Below are positions 7,669 through 14,929 of a DNA stretch of 64,000 nucleotides, one piece after another (the first letter of the stretch is position 1; the number at the start of each line of letters is the position of its first letter). The notes beneath the pieces are model-generated. The model searched no databases. It saw nothing but the letters and a program-made list of their open reading frames with translations, and was not told where the DNA came from. Both the position numbers and the translations under genes were made by a program. This DNA is from Ruminococcus albus AD2013 (GTDB taxonomy: Bacteria > Bacillota > Clostridia > Oscillospirales > Ruminococcaceae), in the NCBI RefSeq assembly GCF_000526775.1, contig NZ_JAGS01000001.1:1736001-1800000 (forward strand). The letters are read 5' to 3'.

Positions 7669-10221
7669 TCAGCGTCCAAGAAGTTTGCGCTTCATTTCAA
7701 CAAGATCAATAACATCGATCTCGCCGTCAAAATTGATATCGCCCTTTGAAGCATCAGTCAGACCTCCGAGTTTTACGAGATATCTGCGCAGCATATCCAC
7801 ATCATTTTCATCGAATACACCGTTTGCATCAACGTCACCGTTTACAGTTACAACAGGCTCTGTCACAAAAGCATTCTTTGCAACAGGCTCGAATACATAG
7901 TCTGATCCCTGACCGCCTGTATTTACCAGCTTGTAGCTTCCGTCAGCGTTGCACTTTATGGTGTAAGTTCCGCTCTTGCCGTTTTCCTCGGTGATGGTAT
8001 ATCTGCCGTCGCTAAGACGCTTGACTGTGCGATCACCCGTCACCTTGCCGTCAGAAATTCTGCGGAAACTGTACACGCCGTCATTCACAGCAGGACAAAC
8101 AGGTGTCACAGAGAATAGCTGACAATCGAAAGCATTGTATGGATACTGTGCGATATTTCCGCCGTTTTCCTTTGACCACTCAAATACATCAAGGGAGCTT
8201 TTCGCACCCGAGCACTTGGAAAGGAATGCGTAATATCCGTTGTTTTCAACTACCTTGAACAGCTGATTATCTGCACCAGTATAGGTCGAAAGTTCAACAT
8301 TTGTACCGTCAGCCCCGGTATTATATGCAACGGAAATGACCTTTGATTCGTCACCTACCGACGCGATACGGCACCAGCCGTTTCCCTCCGCAACGATACG
8401 GAACTGCTGTGCAAAGCAGCCGTTCTGTTCCCACTGCTGGATATTTGTACCGTTAGCAGTACTTCCGTTCGGCAGATCAAGGGAGAGATTGCTGTTCTTG
8501 TTTACTATATAGTAGCTGACACCGGAAAGCAGATCTGTACCGCTTATCTTCAGTGAAGCACCGGGATACTCATTTGTTACGGAATCTGGGTTGAACACAA
8601 GGTCATATTCCGAATTGGTATAATCCCCCGTCCAAGCCCGCTCCGAACCACTGAACTGATCGTTCTTAGCACCCCAGACTGTCTGGTTATTGCTGCCAAC
8701 GGCAGTAAAGCTCATAACCTTTTTGCCCTTCTCGTTCTTGCCCGCGTAGAAGTAACCCTTGTAAGTCCTGCCGTCAATAACGAGAGTAGCATCTGCTGTG
8801 GTACCGCCCTGCTTCCATGTACCGCTTGCATCGCCCGAGATAGTTCCGTTTGAGTTAAGATAAATAGTCTTATAGTTGATGATATTGCCGTTGGTTGCAT
8901 TTCCGTGGTTGATATATTCGTACTTGCCGACAATATCGCTTTCATTGTAACCGCCCTTTGAAAGCTGATCTCCCGCGTATTCAAAGGGAGTAACAACAGG
9001 CCAGCCCTCAGCGTTGAAATACATCTGATGTACCCTGACCTGATGTATCTCGTAACCGTCATCGAACCTTGTATGATATACCAGATACCACTGACCGTCA
9101 TCATCATGCAGAACAGAATTGTGACCGCAAGCCATATATGCCTTATCAAGGGTCGAGAACTTGTAGTTGCCCATTACTTTCAGTCCGACGGAATCCAGAT
9201 CGGTATTAGAGTTCAGCACTGCGGGATTTCCTGCGGCATCAACAAAGGGACCGAGAGGAGATCTTGAACGTGATACACGCATATTATATCCGCCTGTGGA
9301 AGTCAGACCGCCGTAGGTCGTCCAGAGATAGTAGTATCCTGTATCAGCATTATATTCAATAAAAGGACCCTCACCGGATTTGCCGTAGCCGCCTGCTATT
9401 TTCGTGCCGAAGTAGCTGTCCACCATTCTGCCGTCAGAGGTCTTGCCTGTTTTAGGATGTTTACACTTACCTGTTTCGGGGTCTATTTCCAGTGTGAAGA
9501 TACCTCCCGACCAGGAACCGTAGGTCATATACATCTTGCCGTCTGTACCGTAGTATATAGTGGGGTCTATGGCATTCGGGAACAGCTGATTATTGAAATC
9601 ATGATTGCTGAACCAGCTGTTATTGTAAGTGACCTCGCCCTTAGCAATAAGCTCGTCTATATTTGTAGATGTGTATTTGCGGTTGACGCTCTTTGTGGAG
9701 CTGTAAACATAGCTGTCATTGTCGTAAAAACCCGAATAGATCAGCGTATCACCAAAGGTATACGTACCCTTGATATTCTTCGACCAAGCATAGCATATAA
9801 CCGAGCGCTTGTAAGTCGAGCTTGTGCAGAAGTACATCACATAAGCACCGCGGCTTCCGTCGGGGCACTTAAAATCAGGGTTCCATATTACATCGGGAGC
9901 CCATACCGCAAATCCGCCCTTGCAGTCTTCAAGGTCTTCGCCCGACCATGCAAAGGCTTTTTTGAGATTATCGGAAAGATTGCCGAACTCAACATTGTTA
10001 TAACGTGCATAGCCGTTCGAGAAGGTATTCCAGTTCATGAGATCACTCGACTGTGCCGCATCGATATGCGAACCGAAAACATAGTACATACCGTTAGTCT
10101 TGATGATAGACGGGTCATGTACTGATACTCTCTGACCTGCCGCATTTGCGCCGATGCTGCTCATGCCCGATATACTCAGACTGAGTGCCAGAAGCGCTGC
10201 ACCGATCCTGCGTTTTTTCAT
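7669..10221 (-). CDS. GH43 endo-alpha-1,5-arabinanase-like enzyme with CBM13 and C-terminal dockerin
   Basis: An 850-residue secreted protein. A signal peptide (about 1-27) is followed by a five-bladed propeller with the GH43 acids: first Asp in VHDPSII, second Asp in AIDPTIYYG, and Glu in GEGPFIEY. A following lipocalin-like segment (IVGKYEYINHG...) matches the C-terminal domain of AbnB-type extracellular arabinanases, so endo-1,5-alpha-L-arabinanase is the best call. A ricin-type trefoil (CBM13, about 565-710, with QQWEQNG..QQF and LF.V repeats) and a small unassigned domain precede a dockerin at the extreme C-terminus, with loops DVDANGVFDEND and DINFDGEIDVID. It carries no CBM37-like module. 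It has a TTGTCA-N17-TATAAT promoter and is monocistronic, converging on the GH5 gene. Confidence 0.9.
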   Translation of the reverse strand: MKKRRIGAALLALSLSISGMSSIGANAAGQRVSVHDPSIIKTNGMYYVFGSHIDAAQSSDLMNWNTFSNGYARYNNVEFGNLSDNLKKAFAWSGEDLEDCKGGFAVWAPDVIWNPDFKCPDGSRGAYVMYFCTSSTYKRSVICYAWSKNIKGTYTFGDTLIYSGFYDNDSYVYSSTKSVNRKYTSTNIDELIAKGEVTYNNSWFSNHDFNNQLFPNAIDPTIYYGTDGKMYMTYGSWSGGIFTLEIDPETGKCKHPKTGKTSDGRMVDSYFGTKIAGGYGKSGEGPFIEYNADTGYYYLWTTYGGLTSTGGYNMRVSRSRSPLGPFVDAAGNPAVLNSNTDLDSVGLKVMGNYKFSTLDKAYMACGHNSVLHDDDGQWYLVYHTRFDDGYEIHQVRVHQMYFNAEGWPVVTPFEYAGDQLSKGGYNESDIVGKYEYINHGNATNGNIINYKTIYLNSNGTISGDASGTWKQGGTTADATLVIDGRTYKGYFYAGKNEKGKKVMSFTAVGSNNQTVWGAKNDQFSGSERAWTGDYTNSEYDLVFNPDSVTNEYPGASLKISGTDLLSGVSYYIVNKNSNLSLDLPNGSTANGTNIQQWEQNGCFAQQFRIVAEGNGWCRIASVGDESKVISVAYNTGADGTNVELSTYTGADNQLFKVVENNGYYAFLSKCSGAKSSLDVFEWSKENGGNIAQYPYNAFDCQLFSVTPVCPAVNDGVYSFRRISDGKVTGDRTVKRLSDGRYTITEENGKSGTYTIKCNADGSYKLVNTGGQGSDYVFEPVAKNAFVTEPVVTVNGDVDANGVFDENDVDMLRRYLVKLGGLTDASKGDINFDGEIDVIDLVEMKRKLLGR

Positions 10222-10274
10222 TATGATTCCCCCTTAGGTATAAAATGTCAGGTAACGACAATATATTTTTAAAT

Positions 10275-10303
10275 ATTATAACATATCACAATAACTTTGA
10301 CAA
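10275..10303 (-). promoter_or_regulatory. Promoter of the GH43 arabinanase gene
   Basis: On the minus strand, TTGTCA, 17-bp spacer, TATAAT, about 50 bases before the start. Confidence 0.7.
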
Positions 10304-10360
10304 TAACATATACGGTCATTTAATTAACATTTTCGGTCAAAAGCGAGATATCTGCAATGC

Positions 10361-10394
10361 AAAAAAAGACCGACAATCAATGAACTGTCGGTCT
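10361..10394 (-). terminator. Terminator of the LacI-type/GGDEF gene
   Basis: Stem AGACCGACA / TGTCGGTCT; on the minus strand it is followed by seven T residues. Confidence 0.85.
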
Positions 10395-10415
10395 CATATT
10401 TGTAATAGTGCATAC

Positions 10416-12365
10416 TCAGGGAATATCTACTTTATGATCATTCATCTTTCTGAGTATCTTATGATAGTACATAGCTTCATCAGCTTCAAGTATCAGGCTG
10501 TCAAGACGAACATCGTCAGTCAATCGGCTCAAAGCTGCACCGATGCTGGCAGTTACAGAATATGGCTTCTGTATGTTTGCCATCTTCTTTTTTAACACCT
10601 GATAGAACCGCTCCTTCTTCATATCAAGAACGATATCATCATACTGCCCTACGCCTATAATGTAGAATTCATCACCGCCCGCACGTACACAAAGCTCATG
10701 TTCGTCCGTTATCGAAGCTGCCACATCACTAATAACTTTGATGGCAACGTCACCCTCCTGATGCCCGAAAGTGTCGTTTATGTATTTCAGGCGATCCATA
10801 TCGATAACGCATACAAACAGCTTATCATCAGGATCGGCATTTCTCCGCATTTTTTCAAATTCGCTGTACATTCCGCGGCGGTTGAGCAATCCCGTCATTT
10901 TATCATGGAATGACATATCAATGAAGTGATGCTTTGAACGCACCATTTCAAGAGCGTTGTTTGCAAATCTCAGCCAGTTGCGGTAAACAAGATTGATCTT
11001 TTCCTTATCCGTAAGCTTTCTTTGCAGAACAGTATACCCGAGAGTATTATCGCCGAAGTGCATAGGTGAAAAATAATACACATAAGGGACGTCGCTGTTT
11101 TCAAACATTCCCGGGAGCATTTCTTTCCTGCTGAATGTTTCGGCATCGGTGTTGGAGCAATAGTCACCGCGGCACTCTTTCGATCTCCGCATGACAAGCT
11201 TGATTCTTTCGGTATAGCCTTTCTTGCAATTCATATCCATATCCAGCCAGTCTTCGCACATACACAGGTAAATATTCTCATAAGGTGCAAGGATGTACGC
11301 GGCATCGTAGAGATTGCTTATACATTCATCAGGGGTCTGTGATGCAGTCAGCTTTTCGGGGATATAGCTCTCCATCAGCATACCGATATCGATATTATCA
11401 CTAAACAAAGCCGTTGAATAGTTTTTCGAGACAAAGTACATGGAAGATTTTACCATATCCAGAGTTTTTTCAAAATCGGGCTTACAGCCGCAGCTTTTGC
11501 CGAGATGAAGCATATGTGTCAGATCGGGCTTGAAAGGAATGACCTCCTTATCGGGTTCGATCTTTGACCTTATAATGTCGACCGCATCGGCAGCACATTT
11601 TGCAAAGTTTGATTCTATGGTTGTAAGTGATATTTTATTCAGGAGCGCTTCATGTGTAGCTTCAAATCCCAGTACACGGATATCCTCCGGAACTCTCACA
11701 TCATTGGCACTCAGTTCCTCGATAAGTCCCAGAGCCATATGATCGCTTGCGGCTATAACCGCATCCGGCATGGAAATTTTTCCCGATAATATATCATCAG
11801 CCAGTTTTTGACCGCTGAAATACCAGAAATCGCCGTAGATGATATGTTCGTCCTTCACCTGTAATCCTAAGTTTGCAAGTTCGTCCAGCATAACAGCAAG
11901 GCGTGATTCCGCTTCGGTATTACCCTTTTGTCCCGTCAGCAGACATATCTCTTTGCATCCGTGTACATTTACAGCATGGCGGCAGAGTTCACGGAACATA
12001 AGGTCATTGTCGCTTCTGACCATTGTAATATCGTCGATGGGGATACCAACTCCCACCAGCGGAGCGTCTGTCTGTTCTTTTATCCTATGGCAGATCTTCT
12101 CGACATATTTGGTCCTGTTCTGCAGCACAAGGCTTATTACATCAATAACTATACCATCGAACCTTGAAAAATCCGGGAGCTCGTATATAGCCATCTCGCC
12201 CTCGGCATATTCTCTGAAAAAGAAATCAGGCGATATCATCGCAGAAAATACAGCCACATTATAACCGTATTTTTCACACTGTTCAAATATACCTGATGCC
12301 AGTCTGTTGGCGTGTATCGATTCGGGAACAGCAGTCAGAAAGCATATATTTTTACGTTCGGACAT
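10416..12365 (-). CDS. LacI-type periplasmic-binding-like sensor fused to a GGDEF diguanylate cyclase
   Basis: A 649-residue cytoplasmic protein with no signal peptide and no membrane helix. Residues about 1-280 have the Peripla_BP_3/LacI effector-binding fold (IC.LTAVPESIHANR, PDAVIAASDHMALG, VPEDIRVLGFEA) but no DNA-binding helix-turn-helix ahead of it. A conserved SCGC motif and a middle domain of about 190 residues follow. A C-terminal GGDEF domain (about 480-645) has DMDRLKYIND, an intact AGGDEF and no RxxD inhibitory site. It would make cyclic di-GMP in response to a bound small ligand, probably a sugar. A paralogue of the same architecture lies at 31206-33056. It has its own strong promoter and terminator, and its gene neighbours are fibre enzymes. 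Confidence 0.88.
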   Translation of the reverse strand: MSERKNICFLTAVPESIHANRLASGIFEQCEKYGYNVAVFSAMISPDFFFREYAEGEMAIYELPDFSRFDGIVIDVISLVLQNRTKYVEKICHRIKEQTDAPLVGVGIPIDDITMVRSDNDLMFRELCRHAVNVHGCKEICLLTGQKGNTEAESRLAVMLDELANLGLQVKDEHIIYGDFWYFSGQKLADDILSGKISMPDAVIAASDHMALGLIEELSANDVRVPEDIRVLGFEATHEALLNKISLTTIESNFAKCAADAVDIIRSKIEPDKEVIPFKPDLTHMLHLGKSCGCKPDFEKTLDMVKSSMYFVSKNYSTALFSDNIDIGMLMESYIPEKLTASQTPDECISNLYDAAYILAPYENIYLCMCEDWLDMDMNCKKGYTERIKLVMRRSKECRGDYCSNTDAETFSRKEMLPGMFENSDVPYVYYFSPMHFGDNTLGYTVLQRKLTDKEKINLVYRNWLRFANNALEMVRSKHHFIDMSFHDKMTGLLNRRGMYSEFEKMRRNADPDDKLFVCVIDMDRLKYINDTFGHQEGDVAIKVISDVAASITDEHELCVRAGGDEFYIIGVGQYDDIVLDMKKERFYQVLKKKMANIQKPYSVTASIGAALSRLTDDVRLDSLILEADEAMYYHKILRKMNDHKVDIP

Positions 12366-12449
12366 ATCATCACCCCTTTCTTATCCTGTCAGCCGCAGGA
12401 GTGCCCCGATGCCTTCAGAACTATTCATTACATCTGTTTCTATTAAATA

Positions 12450-12478
12450 ATTATACAACATAGAACAATTAATGTCAA
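12450..12478 (-). promoter_or_regulatory. Consensus promoter of the LacI-type/GGDEF gene
   Basis: On the minus strand, perfect TTGACA, 17-bp spacer, TATAAT, about 85 bases before the start. Confidence 0.85.
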
Positions 12479-12637
12479 TATCAAAATTGTGAAAAACTAA
12501 CATTATCAGAAAAAATTATTTTTTAATTAACGGATATGCTGCACAAATTACCTCAGCTGTTTTATACCTTAACAAAGGATATTCAAGTTGTTCGATAATT
12601 GTTTACAAATGTAAAACTATGCTGCTTGTATAATCTA

Positions 12638-12666
12638 TTGACAAAGCCGTAAAAATTCGTTATAAT
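12638..12666 (+). promoter_or_regulatory. Consensus promoter of folT-folC
   Basis: TTGACA, 17-bp spacer, TATAAT, placing the transcription start just upstream of the riboswitch. Confidence 0.85.
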
Positions 12667-12696
12667 ATACACGCAGTTGAAACTGCAATTGATTTT

Positions 12697-12808
12697 GAAG
12701 AGTAAAATTACGTTCGTTAAGTGTTGACTGAACGGGGAGTTGTCAGTCAAACGAAAAGCCGTGCAGAAAAACTGCGGGCTTGCGGTTCGTATTTTGCATC
12801 CCGCTTCA
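12697..12808 (+). promoter_or_regulatory. Tetrahydrofolate (THF) riboswitch
   Basis: The conserved core is present: CGTTAAGTGTTGACTG, AACGGGGAG, TCAGTCAAACGAA and GCATCCCGCTTC. The closing helix pairs GAAG and AAAATTACG with CGTATTTT and CTTC, and the GGGG loop can form the known pseudoknot with TCCC. The location directly ahead of a folate transporter gene is the typical setting. It should lower folT-folC expression when reduced folate is plentiful. Identification is by motif and context, not covariance scoring. Confidence 0.85.
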
Positions 12809-12896
12809 TAGGACAACAGATAAAAGACTCGTTGGCAGTATATCTGCTTATACGCCTTCTTTTCTGTCGTATGATGTGGAAAAGGAGGTTATTTTT

Positions 12897-13484
12897 ATGC
12901 AGACAAACAATTCAGCAGCAAAAAACAACATCAGGGTATTCGGAACAGTGGCTGTTATGACAGCTTCGGCTATACTTGCAGCCCTCAGTATCATACTGGG
13001 CAAATTTCTCTCTATCCCTGTCGGCAACAGTATACGCATAGGTTTTGAAAATCTGCCCATAGTAATTGCATCCATCTTATTCGGACCTGTGATCGGTGCT
13101 GCAACAGCGGTCGCGGCGGATATCGTAGGCTGTATACTCCATGGATATCCTATCAATCCCATAATAACTGTGGGTGCACTTTGCATAGGTCTTATCTCGG
13201 GTTATGTTTACAGACAGATAGCTAAAAACGACACAGAGCACATAAGCACAGACAGAAGTATGCATTGGGTGAAGATATTCATAAGCGTTGTCGCCGCCTA
13301 TGCTATCGGTTTAATGGTCATCAAGTCGCTGGGTCTGTATATTGCATACGGCACACCTTTCCAGACCATTGTGTTCCGTGTTATCACCGCATCTGTCAGT
13401 GCAATTATCGATGCGACAATAGTATGGGCGCTCATGCAGAATAAGAGCTTTATGAAAGAGATCGGCAGGATAATAAAAAGATGA
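12897..13484 (+). CDS. folT: Folate ECF transporter S component (FolT)
   Basis: A 195-residue integral membrane protein with about six hydrophobic segments and the S-component fold. Typical features are the small-residue helix VAVMTASAILAALSIILGK, the RIGFENLPIVIASILFGP segment and GAATAVAADIVG. It would give the ECF energising module specificity for folate uptake; the ATPase and EcfT genes are not in this window. The start at 12897 is chosen for its AAAGGAGG box 9 bases upstream; an upstream in-frame extension to 12780 would overlap the riboswitch and is rejected. Its stop overlaps the folC start (ATGA), so the two are translationally coupled. The THF riboswitch and the folC partner support folate rather than another vitamin. 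Confidence 0.9.
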   Translation: MQTNNSAAKNNIRVFGTVAVMTASAILAALSIILGKFLSIPVGNSIRIGFENLPIVIASILFGPVIGAATAVAADIVGCILHGYPINPIITVGALCIGLISGYVYRQIAKNDTEHISTDRSMHWVKIFISVVAAYAIGLMVIKSLGLYIAYGTPFQTIVFRVITASVSAIIDATIVWALMQNKSFMKEIGRIIKR

Positions 13485-14767
13485 CATATGAACAAACTCT
13501 AGGATATCTGAGAAAAGCCGCAACGAGAGGCAGTGTTCTGGGTCTTGACCGTGTAAAAGAACTGCTTCATCTGTTGGGCGACCCTCAGGAAAAGTTAAAA
13601 ATAATACATATCTCGGGCACAAACGGCAAAGGTTCATTTGCGGCTATGCTGTCTTCGGTACTGCGCTGTTCGGGATACAGGACAGGCAGTTTCTGTTCGC
13701 CTGCTATGACAGGCGTGACAGACAGTTACCGTATAAACGGCGCTGAAATATCAAAAGATCGCTTTGCAGATCTTATCGGCACTATTGTGCCAATTGCGGA
13801 ATCCATGGCTGAAAAGCCAACAGAATTTGAAGTTATCGCCGCAGCCGCATATCTGCTTTTTGCAGAAGAAAACTGCGATATCGCTGTGGTGGAATGCGGC
13901 ATGGGAGGCGACGGCGACGCGACCAACGTTATGAAAGCTCCCCTGCTGTCGGTCATAACCAATGTTGCACTTGACCACTGCGGATTTCTTGGCAGTACAA
14001 CAGCCGAGATAGCAGGTCACAAGGCGGGCATAATCAAGCAGGACTGTCCCGCTTATTTCGGCGGAAAAGACAGCGATGCTCTCGCCGTGATATCAAAACG
14101 TGCGGAACAGCTTGGCGCACCTCTGGCTCTGTATGATGACAGTCCGCTTTCAGATATCTCATACAGCCTTGACGGTATATCCTTCCGATGGAAGGGAGAA
14201 AACTACATGGTACCTCTGTGCGGCACATATCAGCGCGATAACATCGTCAACCTTATGTGCTGTGTGGATATACTAAGAAAACATGGTATGACCATAGATA
14301 CCGACAGCCTTCGCAAAGGTCTTGCAGAGACCGTATGGCAGGGCAGATTCGAGGTAATGTACCGCGATCCTTATGTTGTATACGACGGTGCCCATAATCC
14401 CGACGGCATTGCAAAGGCGGCAGAAAGTATTGAGATGTACTTTCCAGACAAGGCAGTTCTGCTTATCGGCGTTATGGCTGATAAGGATTACAGGCTTTAT
14501 GCGGATATGCTGGGCAGGTTTATAGAAAAAGTGTACACCGTTACTCCTGACAATCCAAGGGCACTGAACAGTGCCGCCCTTGCGGAAGTTTTCGCCGATA
14601 AGAACATAGCTGCCGAAAGCTTTGAATATCTCCCCGACGGAGTTTCAGCCGCTTACGAACACGCAAAAGAAAAAGGCTTGCCCCTGATCGCACTCGGCTC
14701 GCTTTATATGTACCGTGAATTCAGGGAAGCTATGAAGCTTATACTTGATAAAACGATCAGCACATAA
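13481..14767 (+). CDS. folC: Folylpolyglutamate synthase/dihydrofolate synthase
   Basis: A 428-residue Mur-ligase-family enzyme that adds glutamate to folates (and often to dihydropteroate), trapping them in the cell. The ATP-binding loop GTNGKGS is at residues 46-52, with E(C)GMGG at about 138 and HAGIIK-like HKAGIIK at about 178 carrying the carbamylated-lysine region. The C-terminal domain has YDGAHNPDG, the family fingerprint. It is co-transcribed with folT behind the THF riboswitch, giving an import-and-retain pair. A clean terminator follows. Confidence 0.95.
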   Translation: MTYEQTLGYLRKAATRGSVLGLDRVKELLHLLGDPQEKLKIIHISGTNGKGSFAAMLSSVLRCSGYRTGSFCSPAMTGVTDSYRINGAEISKDRFADLIGTIVPIAESMAEKPTEFEVIAAAAYLLFAEENCDIAVVECGMGGDGDATNVMKAPLLSVITNVALDHCGFLGSTTAEIAGHKAGIIKQDCPAYFGGKDSDALAVISKRAEQLGAPLALYDDSPLSDISYSLDGISFRWKGENYMVPLCGTYQRDNIVNLMCCVDILRKHGMTIDTDSLRKGLAETVWQGRFEVMYRDPYVVYDGAHNPDGIAKAAESIEMYFPDKAVLLIGVMADKDYRLYADMLGRFIEKVYTVTPDNPRALNSAALAEVFADKNIAAESFEYLPDGVSAAYEHAKEKGLPLIALGSLYMYREFREAMKLILDKTIST

Positions 14768-14772
14768 ATAAT

Positions 14773-14810
14773 AAAGATCATCGGAGCCGAGATTCCGATG
14801 ATCTTTTTTT
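14773..14810 (+). terminator. Terminator of folT-folC
   Basis: Stem AAGATCATCGGA / TCCGATGATCTT followed by seven T residues. Confidence 0.9.
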
Positions 14811-14822
14811 CTTCTGTCGATC

Positions 14823-14854
14823 AGCACAAATGTTCCACGTGGAACATTTGTGCT
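14823..14854. other. parS-like palindrome (ParB binding site candidate)
   Basis: A perfect 32-bp palindrome whose centre (14831-14846) reads TGTTCCACGTGGAACA, matching the bacterial parS consensus (TGTTtCACGTGaAACA, with the CC/GG variant known in several phyla). It lies between convergent genes and has no T tract, so it is unlikely to be just a terminator. ParB binding is inferred from motif only. Confidence 0.7.
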
Positions 14855-14873
14855 ATAATCAGAACTATCCAAG

Positions 14874-14910
14874 AAAAGGATCCCCTGCCCTTACAAACAG
14901 AGGATCCTTT
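14874..14910 (-). terminator. Terminator of the GH43 gene at 14930-17134
   Basis: Stem AAAGGATCC / GGATCCTTTT, read on the minus strand, 20 bases past the stop. Confidence 0.75.
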
Positions 14911-14929
14911 ATCGGGGAAATGTTATATG

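Noticed and set aside
9457..10125. 222-codon open frame antisense to the GH43 arabinanase
   Set aside because: Shadow of a confident gene; composition reflects the opposite strand.
12780..12896. N-terminal extension of FolT
   Set aside because: It lies inside or directly after the THF riboswitch, is not hydrophobic, and a good AAAGGAGG box precedes the ATG at 12897.
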